This document shows positions 48,802 to 61,130 of a stretch of DNA of 64,000 nucleotides, in pieces. Both the position numbers and the translations under genes were made by a program. The notes below the pieces were generated by a model. The model ran no database searches, was not told the DNA's origin, and saw only the letters and a list, made by a program, of their open reading frames with translations. Position 1 is the stretch's first letter. Every line of letters starts with the position of its first letter. Source of the stretch: Rhodobacter sp. (GTDB lineage Bacteria > Pseudomonadota > Alphaproteobacteria > Rhodobacterales > Rhodobacteraceae); contig JAIXUH010000002.1 of assembly GCA_027484145.1 (NCBI GenBank), positions 1,028,294-1,092,293 on the forward strand, written 5' to 3'.

Positions 48802-51800
48802 CCGCTTTCCATCGCCGGGGATGACTGCGCCGAAAGGCGACGGGGTCTATCGCTTTGTGATCGTGACGCTGGATGCCCATGCGGCGGGGCCCGCCGCGCG
48901 GATTGCGCCACGACTGGCAAAGGATTTCCCGGGCATCGAGGTTTCGGTGCATGCCTCGGCGGAATGGGCGGAGAACCCGGCGGCTTTGGCGCGGGCGAAG
49001 GCGGCGGTCAATTCCGCCGATTTTGTGGTGGCGAACCTGCTGTTCATCGAGGAGCACCTCACCGCGATCCTGCCCGAACTGACGGCGGCACGCGACCGTG
49101 CTGACGCATTTGTCGGCATGATTGCCGACCCGCAGATCGTCAAGCTGACCAAGATGGGCGATCTGGACATGTCGCAGCCGGCCAGCGGTGCCATGGCGCT
49201 CTTGAAAAAGCTGCGTGGCACCAAGGCGCCATCGGGCGGATCGGGCCAGAAGCAGATGACGATGCTGCGGCGACTGCCCAAGATCTTGCGGTTCCTGCCG
49301 GGCAAGGCGCAGGATCTTCGCGCGTGGTTTCTGTCGATGCAGTACTGGCTGGGCGGGTCGGACGACAACATCGAGTCGATGGTGCGCTATCTGGTCAGCC
49401 GGTATTCGGGCAACCGCGCCTGGCAGGCCGTGCGGGCGGCGGCCCCGGTCGAATACCCCGAGGTGGGCCTTTACCATCCGAGCCTGGCTGGCCGCATCAC
49501 AACTGACCCGGCGGCCATTCCGCGCCCTGAGGGGGCTGTGGCGACGGTCGGCCTGTTGATGCTGCGCTCTTACATCCTTGCGTCAGACACGGCGCATTAC
49601 GACGCGGTGATTGCCGCCTTTGAAGCTTCGGGCGTGGCGGTGTTGCCGGCCTTTGCCGGGGGGCTGGATGGCCGCCCGGCGATTGAGGCGTTCTTCCGCG
49701 GCCCGAACGGCCCGAAGATTGATGCCTTGGTGTCGCTGACGGGGTTCAGCCTTGTTGGCGGGCCGGCCTACAACGACAGCCCGGCGGCGGTGGCAGCGCT
49801 TGAGACGCTGGATGTGCCTTATGTTGCTGCACATCCGCTGGAGTTTCAGACACTTGGCCAATGGGCGGCGTCGGGCGGCGGTCTGGGGCCGGTGGAAACC
49901 ACGATGCTGGTGGCGCTGCCCGAGATTGACGGCGCGACCAATCCGACCGTGTTTGCCGGGCGGCATGACAGCAGCGGCTGTGCGGGCTGCAAGCACCGCT
50001 GTCAGGCGGTGGCGGCCACAGCCGAGACCCGGGCCATGGCCCCCTGCCACGAGCGCATTGGTGCGTTGGTCGACAAGACCGCACGATTGGCCCGGTTGCG
50101 CCGGTCGGATGTGGCGGCGCGCAAGGTGGCGATCGTTCTTTATGGCTTTCCGCCCAATGCCGGGGCGGCCGGTACGGCGGCCTATCTGGGTGTGTTCGAA
50201 AGCCTGTTCAATATGATGCAGGCGATGAAGGCGGAGGGTTATGATCTGGAGCCGCCGGCCAGTGTCGAGGATCTGCGCGCAGCCGTGCTGGCGGCGCCGG
50301 GATCGTGGCATGGTCAGCCGGGACAGATTGCGGCCCGTGTCAGCGCTTCAGAGATCGTGGCCAAGTCACGTTGGCTGCCGGATGTCGAGGCCGCATGGGG
50401 GGCTGCCCCCGGACGGGCGCAATCGGACGGGCGCGACGTTTATGTGCTGGGGTGCCGGTTCGGGAATGTCTTTGTCGGGCTGCAGCCGGTGTTCGGCTAT
50501 GAAGGCGATCCGATGCGCCTTTTGTTCGAAAAGGGGTTTGCGCCGACCCATGCCTTCACCACGTTCTACCGCTGGATGCGCGATGACTTTGGCGCTGATG
50601 CGCTGCTCCATTTCGGCATGCATGGCGCGCTGGAATTCATGCCGGGCAAGCAGTCGGGGATGGGCGAGGCCTGCTGGCCCGACCGTCTGATCGGCAACTT
50701 GCCGAACATCTATCTCTATGCCGCCAACAACCCGTCCGAGGCGACGCTGGCCAAGCGGCGGTCAAACGCGATTACCGTTACACATCTGACGCCGCCCTTG
50801 GCGCAATCTGGGCTTTACAAGGGTCTGGCCGACCTGAAGGACAGCCTGTCGCGCTATCGCGCCGGGTCAGATGATGCGCCCGACCGTGCCGATCTGCTGG
50901 CGCTGGTGGTTGAGCAGGCCCGTGCGGTGGACCTTGATGCCAGCGACATCGGGAAGCTGTGGCTAAAGCTTCTGGAAACCGAAGGCGCGCTGATCACCGA
51001 TGGCCTGCATGTGGTGGGCCGCCGGATGGATGATGCGGCGCGTGCCGCCATGATCGATCTGATGCCCGAAGGGGCCGAGGCACGGGCGCGGGCCAACCGG
51101 ATCTTGCAGGAAGACCATGAGGTTCCGGCGATCCTGCGGGCGCTTTCGGGGCGGTTCATCAGCCCGGTGCCGGGCGGTGACCTGATCCGTGCCCCCGAGA
51201 TTTTGCCAACGGGGCGCAACATCCACGCGTTTGATCCGTTCCGCATGCCGACGGCCCATGCCCTGCGCGATGGTGCGGCGCAGGCGGCGCGGCTTCTGGA
51301 CGCGCATCCGCGCCTGCCGCGCACGGTGGCGCTGGTGCTGTGGGGGTCGGACAACATCAAATCCGACGGTGGCCCGATTGCGCAGGCCTTGGCCCTGTTG
51401 GGCGCGCGGCCGCGGTTTGACCATTACGGCCGCCTGTGCGGTGCCGATCTGATCCCGCTGCCGGAACTGGGACGCCCGCGCATTGATGTGGTGATGACCC
51501 TGTCGGGCATATTCCGCGATCTGCTGCCCTTGCAGACCCGGATGCTGGCCGAAGCCGCGTTCAAGGCCGCGATGGCCGAGGACGAGCCCCTGGCGCAGAA
51601 CTTTGTGCGTGCGCACACGCTGGATTATGCGGCACGCATGGGCGTTGACATGGAAACCGCCGCGCTGCGGGTGTTTTCCAATGCCGAAGGCGCCTATGGG
51701 TCGAACGTCAATGTGCTGGTCGGGTCCTCTGCCTTTGGGGCCGAGGATGAACTGGCCGACGCCTATGAGGCACGCAAATCCTTTGCCTATGGCCGGTCGG

Positions 51801-52390
51801 GCAAGCCGGTGCAGAACGCCAAGCTTTTGCAGCAGGCGCTGAAGGATGTGGATCTGGCCTATCAGAACCTGGAATCGGTCGAGTTGGGCGTCACCTCGGT
51901 GGACCACTACTTTGACACCCTGGGCGGCATTGCGCGGGCGGCACGGCGGGCGCGCGGCGGCGAGGAAACCCCGGTCTATATCGGCGATCAAACCCGTGGC
52001 GCCGGGGTTGTGCGCACGCTGAAGGATCAGATCGCACTGGAAACTCGCTCGCGCAGCCTGAACCCGAAGTTCTATGAAGGGCTATTGCGCCATGGCGCCG
52101 AGGGCGTGCGCCAGATCGAAGCGCATGTGACCAATACGCTGGGCTGGTCGGCCACGACATCGCAGGTTGACCCTTGGGTCTATCAGCGGCTGTCGGAGAC
52201 CTTTGTGCTGGACGATGTGATGCGCGATCGGCTGGCCTCGCTGAACTCGGAAGCCTCGTCGCGCATGGCGCAGAAACTGCTGGAAGCTTCGGACCGCAAC
52301 TACTGGCAGCCGGATCCGGCAACCCTGGCTGCCCTGCAGCGCGCGGCAGACGAGTTGGAAGACCGCATGGAAGGGATTGCCGCAGAATGA
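48791..52390 (+). CDS. bchH: magnesium chelatase subunit H
   Basis: BchH binds protoporphyrin IX and is the catalytic site of Mg2+ insertion. The 1199-residue CobN-like protein has the central [16 protein letters not shown] and [15 protein letters not shown] motifs. A CX2CX3CX14C cluster ([12 protein letters not shown], around residues 397-420) is where an Fe-S cluster has been proposed for Rhodobacter BchH, as I recall. ATG 48791 is chosen since [10 protein letters not shown] follows at normal distance; it overlaps the bchB end by 11 nt. Confidence 0.96.
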
Positions 52391-52420
52391 CAGCTGGATC
52401 CCACATGACCGCACTTGACG

Positions 52421-53420
<1,000 letters not shown>

Positions 53421-53421
53421 G

Positions 53422-54090
53422 ATGCAGACCTATTCCGCCACCCGCGCCAGGGTTGAGGATTATTTTGACCGCAGTGCCACGAAGGTGTGGGAGCGTCTGA
53501 CCTCGGACGAGAAGGTCAGCCGCATCCGCCAGACTGTGCGCGAGGGCCGTGACCGGATGCGGGCACTGATGCTGTCGCGCCTGCCCGACGATCTGACCGG
53601 CGCGCGCGTGCTGGATGCCGGCTGCGGCACCGGCGTGATGACGGCGGAACTGGCGGCGCGCGGGGCCAGCGTGGTGGCTGTTGATATCTCGCCCCAACTG
53701 ATCGGCATTGCGCAGCAGCGGCTGGACCCGGCCCTGCGCCACCGCGTGGCTTTTGCGGCGGGCGACATGACGGATGCGGCCTTTGGCCGGTTCGATTTTG
53801 TCATGGCGATGGACAGCCTGATCTATTACCGCAGCGAGGATATCGTGGCGGTTCTGGGCGATCTGGGCAAGCGCACGCACGGCCGGATCGTGTTTACCGT
53901 GGCCCCGCGCACGCCGTTTCTGATGGCGTTCTGGAGCATGGGAAAGCTGTTTCCGCGGGCGGACCGGTCACCCGTGATGATCCCGCAGGATCACCGCAAG
54001 CTGTCCAAACTGACGGCGGGCGCGGTGTCGTCTGTCGGACGCGTAAGCCGGGGCTTTTACATCTCGGAATGCCTCGAGGTGCGGACATGA
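53422..54090 (+). CDS. bchM: Mg-protoporphyrin IX O-methyltransferase
   Basis: BchM methylates the C13 propionate of Mg-protoporphyrin with SAM. The 222-residue class I methyltransferase has motif I VLDAGCGTGVMT, DISPQLIGIA and FDFVMAMDSLIYY. The stop overlaps the lhaA start (ATGA). Confidence 0.95.
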   Translation: MQTYSATRARVEDYFDRSATKVWERLTSDEKVSRIRQTVREGRDRMRALMLSRLPDDLTGARVLDAGCGTGVMTAELAARGASVVAVDISPQLIGIAQQRLDPALRHRVAFAAGDMTDAAFGRFDFVMAMDSLIYYRSEDIVAVLGDLGKRTHGRIVFTVAPRTPFLMAFWSMGKLFPRADRSPVMIPQDHRKLSKLTAGAVSSVGRVSRGFYISECLEVRT

Positions 54091-55526
54091 TCCTGCGCCG
54101 CAAGGATGTTGCCAAGCTGGGTGCTGCGTGGATGCCCTTTGCGGATGCCGCGTCGGATGCCCTGCCGCTGGGACAACTGATGCGGCTGTCGTTGTTCCAG
54201 ATCTCGGTTGGCATGGCGCAGGTTCTGCTGCTGGGCACGCTGAACCGGGTGATGATTGTGGAACTGTCGATCCCGGCACTGCTGGTGGCAGCGATGATCG
54301 CCATTCCGGTGCTGGTGGCGCCGTTCCGGGCGCTTTTGGGGCATCGGTCGGACACGCACCGCAGTGCCATTGGCTGGAAGCGGGTGCCTTACCTGTGGTT
54401 TGGCAGCCTTTGGCAGATGGGTGGCCTTGCCGTGATGCCATTCGCGCTGATCGTGCTGTCGGGTGATCAATATCTTGGTCCGGCCTGGGCGGGTGAGGTG
54501 CTGGCGGCACTGGCCTTTCTGATGGCCGGTCTTGGCATGCACATGACCCAGACGGCGGGGCTGGCCCTTGCCGCCGACCGCGCCAGCGATGAGACGCGGC
54601 CACGCGTGGTGGCGCTGCTGTACATCATGTATCTGGCTGGCATGGGTGTGTCGGCGCTGATCGTGGGCTTTTTGCTGCGCGACTACGACCCGATCCTGCT
54701 GGTGCAGGTGGTGCAGGGCTGTGGCGCGGCCACACTGGTGCTGAACGTCATCGCGCTGTGGAAGCAGGAAAAGGTGCGCCCGATGAGCCGCGATGAGCGG
54801 GCGTCACCGCGCCCCTTGTTCCGCGATGCCTGGGCCGATCTGATGGCCGGGGGTACGGCGGGGCGTCTTTTGGCGGTGGTTGTTCTGGGCACGCTGGCGT
54901 TCAACATGCAAGACGTGCTGCTGGAGCCCTATGGCGGGCAGATCCTTGGCCTGTCGGTCGGGGCGACGACTCTGCTGACGGCCATGTGGTCGGCCGGGGC
55001 TTTGGCAGGTTTTCTGATGGCGGCGCGGGCCTTGTCGCAGGGGGTTGACCCCTATCGGCTGGCGGCGCGGGGCATCCTGACCGGGATCGGGGCCTTTTCC
55101 GCGGTGATCTTTGCCAGCCCGCTGGACAGTGCGGCGCTGTTCTATGCCGGGGCCTGTGCCATCGGCTATGGCGGCGGCGTCTTTGGCATTGCCACGCTGA
55201 CCGCAGCCATGACCATGCCCACGGGCGGAAAATCCGGGGCGGGCCTCGCGCTTGGCGCCTGGGGTGCCGCGCAGGCCACCGCGGCGGGCCTGTCGATTTT
55301 CCTCGGCGGGGCCCTGCGCGACGGCATCGATCACGCGGCAAGCGCAGGCTTCATGGGCCTGATCAGCGATGCCAGCCTGGGCTATTCCGTTGTTTACCAT
55401 ACGGAAATCGGACTTTTGTTTGCTACTCTTGCCGTCTTGGGCCCGCTTGTCCGCCTCGGCACACTATCCCCAACGAAATCGGCTGACGGTTCGGCGCGAC
55501 TGCGCCTGACCGAATTCCCAACCTGA
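54087..55526 (+). CDS. lhaA: LhaA, LH1 assembly MFS-type protein
   Basis: A 479-residue, roughly 12-TM protein of the PucC/LhaA family that assists assembly of LH1, probably by delivering bacteriochlorophyll to PufA/PufB. Family features are [36 protein letters not shown] and [12 protein letters not shown]. It overlaps bchM and is followed by puhA. Confidence 0.94.
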   Translation: MILRRKDVAKLGAAWMPFADAASDALPLGQLMRLSLFQISVGMAQVLLLGTLNRVMIVELSIPALLVAAMIAIPVLVAPFRALLGHRSDTHRSAIGWKRVPYLWFGSLWQMGGLAVMPFALIVLSGDQYLGPAWAGEVLAALAFLMAGLGMHMTQTAGLALAADRASDETRPRVVALLYIMYLAGMGVSALIVGFLLRDYDPILLVQVVQGCGAATLVLNVIALWKQEKVRPMSRDERASPRPLFRDAWADLMAGGTAGRLLAVVVLGTLAFNMQDVLLEPYGGQILGLSVGATTLLTAMWSAGALAGFLMAARALSQGVDPYRLAARGILTGIGAFSAVIFASPLDSAALFYAGACAIGYGGGVFGIATLTAAMTMPTGGKSGAGLALGAWGAAQATAAGLSIFLGGALRDGIDHAASAGFMGLISDASLGYSVVYHTEIGLLFATLAVLGPLVRLGTLSPTKSADGSARLRLTEFPT

Positions 55527-55546
55527 CAGCGGAGGAGACCAACCCT

Positions 55547-56314
55547 ATGGTCGGCGTCAATTTTTTCGGAAACTTCGATCTGGCCAGCCTGTCGATCTGG
55601 CTGTTCTGGGGCTTTTTCGCCCTTCTTGTCTATTACCTGCAAACCGAAAACATGCGTGAAGGCTATCCGCTGGAAACCGAAGACGGTCTGCCCGCACCGA
55701 ACCAGGGCCCCTTTCCGGTGCCCATGGCCAAGACGTTCAAGCTGCCCCATGGCCAAGGCGATGTGACGGTACCGTCGGCCGCGAATGAGGCAGCGCACCG
55801 CCGCAGCGATCTGGCGATGGCGCGCACAGCGACGTCAGACGGCTTTCCGCATGCGCCAACCGGCAACCCGCTGGCTGATGGCGTCGGCCCTGCCTCGTGG
55901 GTGCCGCGTCGCGATGATCCGGAACTGGATGGTCATGGCCACGTGAAGATCGTCCCGATGGCACAGACGCCCGCATTCGTGATGGCTGCCGGGCGCGATC
56001 CGCGCGGCTTGCCGGTGCAGGCGGGCGATCTGGAAGTGGTCGGTCGCATCTCGGACATGTGGGTCGATGCGCCGGAACAACTGGTGCGCTACCTGGAGGT
56101 TGAACTGAACTCTGGCTCGCGCCGTCTGCTGCCGATGACCATGGTCAAGATCTGGGCCGACCGCGTGCGGATCAACGCCCTGACATCCGACCTGTTCGAA
56201 GGCATTCCGGCGACCAAGTCGCTGACACAGGTGACGAAACTGGAAGAAGACAAGATCTCTGGCTACGTGGCCGGGGGCTGGCTTTATGCAACAGGCCGCA
56301 AGCGCGGTTTCTAA
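55547..56314 (+). CDS. puhA: photosynthetic reaction centre H subunit
   Basis: A 255-residue subunit with one N-terminal TM helix ([20 protein letters not shown]), then [10 protein letters not shown] and the cytoplasmic PRC-barrel domain ([21 protein letters not shown]). It caps RC-LM and guides proton delivery to QB. GGAGGAG precedes the ATG. A stable hairpin follows before puhB. Confidence 0.97.
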   Translation: MVGVNFFGNFDLASLSIWLFWGFFALLVYYLQTENMREGYPLETEDGLPAPNQGPFPVPMAKTFKLPHGQGDVTVPSAANEAAHRRSDLAMARTATSDGFPHAPTGNPLADGVGPASWVPRRDDPELDGHGHVKIVPMAQTPAFVMAAGRDPRGLPVQAGDLEVVGRISDMWVDAPEQLVRYLEVELNSGSRRLLPMTMVKIWADRVRINALTSDLFEGIPATKSLTQVTKLEEDKISGYVAGGWLYATGRKRGF

Positions 56315-56323
56315 AGGAAAGCG

Positions 56324-56349
56324 GGGATGGCACGCGCCCGTGCCATCCC
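56324..56349 (+). promoter_or_regulatory. intercistronic hairpin between puhA and puhB
   Basis: GGGATGGCACG (56324-56334) and CGTGCCATCCC (56339-56349) form a perfect 11-bp stem with a 4-nt loop, 9 nt after the puhA stop. With only GTCTT following, it is more likely an mRNA-stabilising element giving more H subunit than assembly factors. Confidence 0.7.
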
Positions 56350-56378
56350 GTCTTACCCTGACTGACGGAGGGTCTGAA

Positions 56379-57020
56379 ATGTCAGACCGTGATTTCGACT
56401 TTGAGACGTCCCCCGGTATTCCGGCCCCGCTGCCAAAAGGCGAAGAAATCCTTTGGCAAGGCAGCCCCGATGCCAAGGCCCTTGCGCGTGAAGCGTTTTC
56501 GATCAACTGGATCGCGGGCTATATGGCCGCAGTGGTGCTGTTGCGCGGCCTGCTTGCCTTTTACGATGGCGGCTTTGTCCTGATGGTGGCCGTAGCCGTG
56601 CCCTATGTCGTTCTGGCCTTTGCCGCTTATGCCGTGATCTATGCTCTGGCCTGGGCTCAGGCGCGGGCGGCGATTTACACCATCACATCGGCCCGCGTGA
56701 TCCTGCGGATCGGGGCGGCGCTGCCGGTGACCTATAACGTGCCCTTCACCTGCATAACGGCTGCCAGCCTTGCGACAACGCCGAGCGGCACCGGCACCAT
56801 TGCGCTTGAGACGAAGGGCAACATGCGGCTATCCTTTGCCGTGCTGTGGCCGCATGTGCGCCCATGGCATGCCCGCCACACGCAACCTGCGTTCCGGGCG
56901 ATTCCCGATGCCACGCGCGTGGCGCGGATCCTTGCTGATGCCGCGCAGTCGAAACTGAACGAACCCGTGATCGAACGCCGCACTGCGGGTGCTGCATCCG
57001 GCATGGTCGCGGCCGAGTAG
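56379..57020 (+). CDS. puhB: PuhB, reaction centre assembly factor
   Basis: The 213-residue protein has a PH-like (bPH2) fold with three TM helices (about 45-110); GEEILWQGSPD and YTITSARVILRIGAALP are family-typical. PuhB assists RC assembly in Rhodobacter. The ATG at 56379 is preceded by GGAGGG; the longer in-frame ORF reads through the hairpin. Confidence 0.93.
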   Translation: MSDRDFDFETSPGIPAPLPKGEEILWQGSPDAKALAREAFSINWIAGYMAAVVLLRGLLAFYDGGFVLMVAVAVPYVVLAFAAYAVIYALAWAQARAAIYTITSARVILRIGAALPVTYNVPFTCITAASLATTPSGTGTIALETKGNMRLSFAVLWPHVRPWHARHTQPAFRAIPDATRVARILADAAQSKLNEPVIERRTAGAASGMVAAE

Positions 57021-57033
57021 CGGGGAAAGCATC

Positions 57034-57492
57034 ATGCCATACATCTCATCTTCCAGCCCCCGCCAACACGAACGCGAAATGATCCCGCGCGTGCTGCTGT
57101 GGGGCATGTTCGCCCTTGCCATGGCGGCGCTGGTGATCACCTCGGTTTCCGTCATGACCGGACGCGACCGCGTGGGTGTGCCCGCCCCGTCGACCCCGGT
57201 GGCCGAACGCATGCTGATCCTTGAAGGCAAAAGCGCGCAATCGGTGGTCGTGCGCGATGCTGATGGCACCGTGCTGCTGGACCTGCCCCATGGCGGCTTC
57301 ATCACGGTGATCCAGTCCGCCATGGCCCGCGCCCGTCTGGTGGCGCGGATCGAAGGCAATCCGCCCATGCGGATCGTCAAATACCAAAACGGCCGCCTTG
57401 TGGCCGAAGACCCCGCCACGGGCTGGAGCGCAGAACTCTATGCCTTTGGGGGCGATAACAAAGCCGCGTTCGAACGGCTGCTTGCTGAATAA
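57034..57492 (+). CDS. puhC: PuhC, photosynthetic complex assembly protein
   Basis: A 152-residue, single-TM protein (about 25-45, VLLWGMFALAMAALVITSVSV) with a periplasmic domain (RMLILEGKSAQSVVVRDADG). PuhC is needed for optimal RC-LH1 formation. GGGGAAAG precedes ATG 57034. Confidence 0.92.
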   Translation: MPYISSSSPRQHEREMIPRVLLWGMFALAMAALVITSVSVMTGRDRVGVPAPSTPVAERMLILEGKSAQSVVVRDADGTVLLDLPHGGFITVIQSAMARARLVARIEGNPPMRIVKYQNGRLVAEDPATGWSAELYAFGGDNKAAFERLLAE

Positions 57493-57512
57493 CAAAAATA
57501 GGGAACCACATC

Positions 57513-57809
57513 ATGCCACTCTTCGCCAAAGAAAAGGAACAGGTGCCCTGCACCGTCGAGGTCAGCCACCGCTTTGAATCGCTTCACGCCCATGTCCGCT
57601 TTAACAACGGGGCGGTTGTCCACCCCGGAGACGAAGTTCTGGTGCATGGCGCGCCCATCGTCGCCGCCTATGGAGAGCTTATCGTCGAGGATCGTGTTGC
57701 CACCATCACCCGCGCCAACTGGCTGGAACGCCAGTGGACCCGCCTGACCGGCGATCTGGGGTTCATGGAGCTGTGCGAGTTTTCCTTTAGCGAGGAGTTG
57801 GCGGTATGA
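57513..57809 (+). CDS. bciE: small protein upstream of acsF, probable cyclase subunit BciE
   Basis: A 98-residue soluble protein: HRFESLHAHVRFNNGAVVHPGDEVLVHG, then GELIVEDRVATITRANWLER. In Rhodobacter the small gene next to acsF encodes BciE, an extra subunit needed by the O2-dependent Mg-protoporphyrin monomethyl ester cyclase. Position, size and ATGA overlap with acsF fit; I recognise it mainly by context. No cofactor motif is visible. Confidence 0.75.
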   Translation: MPLFAKEKEQVPCTVEVSHRFESLHAHVRFNNGAVVHPGDEVLVHGAPIVAAYGELIVEDRVATITRANWLERQWTRLTGDLGFMELCEFSFSEELAV

Positions 57810-58909
57810 AAGACGTCTCAGCCGAGGACACCACACACGGCGAGTTGCACGCCGAGTTGTCGGGCACCTTTAACACCACTGCGATGGCCACCGAAGCCAC
57901 GCTTCTGAACCCGCGGTTTTACACCACCGACTTTGACGAGATGGACCGCGTCGATGTCACGCCGGTGCGCGCGGAATGGGATGCGCTGCTGGCCCAGATG
58001 AAAAGCGACCCGAACAAGGGTCACTTCAAGAAGAACGCCGATTGGGACCATGTGGATTGGGCCGGAATGGACCCTGCCCTGCGGGCCGAGTTCATCGATT
58101 TTCTGGTGTCAAGCTGCACGGCCGAGTTTTCAGGCTGCGTGCTTTACAAGGAAATGAAACGGCGCGGCAACAACCCCGATATCTGCGAGCTGTTCAACTA
58201 CATGGCCCGCGATGAGGCTCGCCACGCCGGGTTCATCAACGATGCCCTGCGCGAAGCAGGTGTTGCGGTGAACCTTGGCTTTCTGACCAAGGCCAAGAAA
58301 TACACCTATTTCCGGCCGAAGTTCATCTACTATGCCACGTATCTGTCTGAAAAGATTGGATATGCGCGCTATATCACCATCTATCGCCACCTTGAGGCGC
58401 ACCCAGAGCACCGCTTTCACCCGATCTTCAAGTGGTTCCGCGAATGGTGCAACGACGAGTTCAGCCATGGCGAGGCCTTTGCGCTTTTGATGCGGACCGA
58501 TCCGAAGCTGACCACGTCCTTTGCCAACAAGCTGTGGATCCGGTTCTTTCTGACGGCGGTCTATTCCACCATGTGGGTGCGCGACCATGCCCGCACCGAT
58601 TTCCACAACGCCCTTGGGGTGGATATCGACTGGTATGACCAAGAGGTGTTCCGCAAGACCAGCGCAATTGCGCGGCAGGTGTTCCCGGTCGAGTTGGACA
58701 TTGACCACCCGCGCTGGATTCCCGGCCTGCGCCGGATGAATGCTGCCATGCTGGACATGGAGCGCGCCCAGAAGAAGGGCGGCGTCATGGGCCGTCTGGC
58801 CCACGTGGCGGCCTCATCGCGCGCGCTGTTGGCCTTTGCGGGCCTTTACCTGATCCCGGTCAAGCACACGACTCCCCCGGCAAATGTCCGGATGGAGCCG
58901 TCGTATTGA
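57806..58909 (+). CDS. acsF: Mg-protoporphyrin IX monomethyl ester oxidative cyclase
   Basis: AcsF forms ring E with O2. The 367-residue diiron protein has ligand motifs TAEFSGCVLYKE, RDEARHAGF and NDEFSHGEAFAL. It makes bacteriochlorophyll synthesis oxygen-compatible. No bchE (O2-independent cyclase) is in the window. It overlaps bciE. Confidence 0.96.
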   Translation: MKDVSAEDTTHGELHAELSGTFNTTAMATEATLLNPRFYTTDFDEMDRVDVTPVRAEWDALLAQMKSDPNKGHFKKNADWDHVDWAGMDPALRAEFIDFLVSSCTAEFSGCVLYKEMKRRGNNPDICELFNYMARDEARHAGFINDALREAGVAVNLGFLTKAKKYTYFRPKFIYYATYLSEKIGYARYITIYRHLEAHPEHRFHPIFKWFREWCNDEFSHGEAFALLMRTDPKLTTSFANKLWIRFFLTAVYSTMWVRDHARTDFHNALGVDIDWYDQEVFRKTSAIARQVFPVELDIDHPRWIPGLRRMNAAMLDMERAQKKGGVMGRLAHVAASSRALLAFAGLYLIPVKHTTPPANVRMEPSY

Positions 58910-58978
58910 CCGCGCAGCAACAGAACATCGCCCTCAGGGCGGTGCGGCCTGTCGGATGGGCGCGTCCGATGGGCCGGT

Positions 58979-59004
58979 GCGGCCCCCCTTCACCGGGGGG
59001 CCGC
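58979..59004 (+). promoter_or_regulatory. hairpin abutting the puhE start codon
   Basis: GCGGCCCCCC (58979-58988) pairs with GGGGGGCCGC (58995-59004) around TTCACC; the puhE ATG begins 2 nt later at 59007. The only SD-like G-run is in the 3' arm, so the hairpin would occlude initiation. Confidence 0.7.
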
Positions 59005-59006
59005 GC

Positions 59007-59825
59007 ATGACGAACCCATGGATTGTCGCCCTGTCTGCCGTGTTCCTGTGGTGGTTTTCCACAGGCATCATCCTGTGGCGGGTCAAGCGGGCTGATCTGG
59101 GTGGGCCAGACGACCATATCTGGTCGGTCCTGCTGGGCCTGCCCTTGCTGCTGGGCGGCGTTCTGGGGGTGCATTCCACGGCGGGCGATCCCTCGGTGCA
59201 GGGCGTCTACATCGCCTTTCTGTCGGCCCTTGCCATCTGGGGCTGGATCGAGCTTTCGTTCCTGTCCGGCATTGTGACGGGCCCGGTGCGGGTGAATTGC
59301 CCGCCTTTCGCGCCCATGGGCGAACGGTTCTGGCGGGCCATCGGCACGATCCTATGGCACGAGATGCTGCTGATCGCCGCAGTGCTGGTGATTGCCAAGA
59401 TCAGCTGGGGCGCCGAAAACGCCTTTGCGCTGTGGACCTTTGTCATCCTGTTCTTTGCGCGCATATCGGCCAAGCTGAACCTGTTCTTTGGCGTGCCGCG
59501 CATTCACACCGATTTTCTGCCGCGTCCGCTGTCGCATCTGGCCAGCCACTTCCGGTTGGCCCCGATGAACGGTGTCTTTCCGCTGTCCATCACGGCCCTG
59601 TCCTTTGCCTCGGCCTGCTGGATGGAGCGCGCCTATAGCGCGACAACGGACGGCAGTTTTGTGGGCTATGTCCTGCTGAGCGCGCTGACGCTGCTGGCGC
59701 TTCTGGAACATTGGTTCATGGTTCTCCGCCTCCCCGACCAAAAGCTCTGGCGCTGGCTTTTGCCCGATGCCGCCGGACCCAAACCAACCGGGCACCCCGA
59801 CCCGACCCTGACAGGAAGAAAGTAA
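59007..59825 (+). CDS. puhE: PuhE, putative photosynthetic complex assembly protein 2
   Basis: A 272-residue membrane protein with about seven TM helices; [23 protein letters not shown] and [18 protein letters not shown] are family signatures. PuhE modulates bacteriochlorophyll production in Rhodobacter. ATG 59007 is preceded by the hairpin above; hemA follows after 4 nt. Confidence 0.92.
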   Translation: MTNPWIVALSAVFLWWFSTGIILWRVKRADLGGPDDHIWSVLLGLPLLLGGVLGVHSTAGDPSVQGVYIAFLSALAIWGWIELSFLSGIVTGPVRVNCPPFAPMGERFWRAIGTILWHEMLLIAAVLVIAKISWGAENAFALWTFVILFFARISAKLNLFFGVPRIHTDFLPRPLSHLASHFRLAPMNGVFPLSITALSFASACWMERAYSATTDGSFVGYVLLSALTLLALLEHWFMVLRLPDQKLWRWLLPDAAGPKPTGHPDPTLTGRK

Positions 59826-59829
59826 CGCC

Positions 59830-61041
59830 ATGGATTTCGACAGCCACTTCCGCATGGAACTCGCCCATCTGAAAGCGGAAGGCAACTACCGCGTCTTTGC
59901 CGATCTGGAACGGCGCTGCGGATCGTTTCCGCAAGCGGGCCGTCACTCTGGCGGCGGCGTGTCTGATGTGACGGTCTGGTGCTCGAACGACTATCTGGGC
60001 ATGGGCCAGAACCCGACCGTCGTTCAGGCGATGGTGGATACCGTGCAGGCCTGTGGCACAGGGGCAGGCGGCACACGCAACATCTCGGGCAACTCGGTGC
60101 ATCACCTTGGGCTGGAAAGTGAACTGGCGGACCTGCACGGCAAGGAAGCCGCGCTGCTGTTCACCAGCGGCTATGTGTCGAACTGGGCGGCCCTGTCAAC
60201 GCTTGGCTCTCGCATTCCCAATGCGGTCATCCTGTCAGACTCGGGCAACCACGCCAGCATGATCGAAGGAATCCGTCACAGCCGCGCCGACAAGGTGCTG
60301 TGGAAGCATAACGACTGGCGCGATCTGGACCGCAAGATGAAGGCGGTGGGCGACCGCCCCAAGATTGTGGCCTTTGAGTCGGTCTATTCCATGGACGGCG
60401 ACGTGGCCCCGATCCGCGAGATTGTCGAGGTGTGCGAGGCACATGGCGCGCTGTCCTATATCGATGAGGTGCATGCCGTCGGCATGTATGGCCCGCGCGG
60501 CGGCGGCATGACCGAGGAACTGGGCCTTGCCCACCGGATCGACCTGATCGAAGGCACGCTGGGCAAGGCCTTTGGCGTGGTCGGCGGCTATATCACCGGC
60601 ACCACGGCGCTGTGTGATTTCATCCGCAGCTTTGCCAGCGGCTTCATCTTTACCACCGCCCTGCCCCCTGCGGTGGCGGCGGCGGCAACGGCATCGATCC
60701 AGCACCTGAAGGTCAGCGGCACCGAACGCGCGGCGCAAAAGGCCAATGTGGCCAAGCTTCGCGCAAAGCTCGACAAGGCTGGCATTCCCCATATGGCCAA
60801 TGACAGCCACATCATTCCGGTTCTGATCGGCGATCCGGTCAAGTGCCGGATGATCAGCGACATCCTGATGAACGACTGGGGCATTTACGTGCAGCCCATC
60901 AACTATCCGACCGTGCCAAAAGGCACCGAACGGCTGCGCATCACCCCCGGCCCGCTGCATACGGATGCCGATATCGACCGTCTGGTTGTGGCCCTGACCC
61001 AGTTGTGGCATCGCTGTGCACTGGCGCATGCGGTAGCCTAA
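59830..61041 (+). CDS. hemA: 5-aminolevulinate synthase
   Basis: HemA condenses glycine and succinyl-CoA, the first step of tetrapyrrole synthesis in alphaproteobacteria. The 403-residue PLP enzyme has [23 protein letters not shown] and the PLP lysine Lys246 in [14 protein letters not shown]. Being in the puh operon ties precursor supply to photosynthesis expression. Confidence 0.97.
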   Translation: MDFDSHFRMELAHLKAEGNYRVFADLERRCGSFPQAGRHSGGGVSDVTVWCSNDYLGMGQNPTVVQAMVDTVQACGTGAGGTRNISGNSVHHLGLESELADLHGKEAALLFTSGYVSNWAALSTLGSRIPNAVILSDSGNHASMIEGIRHSRADKVLWKHNDWRDLDRKMKAVGDRPKIVAFESVYSMDGDVAPIREIVEVCEAHGALSYIDEVHAVGMYGPRGGGMTEELGLAHRIDLIEGTLGKAFGVVGGYITGTTALCDFIRSFASGFIFTTALPPAVAAAATASIQHLKVSGTERAAQKANVAKLRAKLDKAGIPHMANDSHIIPVLIGDPVKCRMISDILMNDWGIYVQPINYPTVPKGTERLRITPGPLHTDADIDRLVVALTQLWHRCALAHAVA

Positions 61042-61130
61042 CGCGGGATCAAACAAGCACGCTGGATTGATTTGATTTTTCCACCCTGAATAACATATGC
61101 CTGACATCGAGGCATCCAACGGAGGACGGG

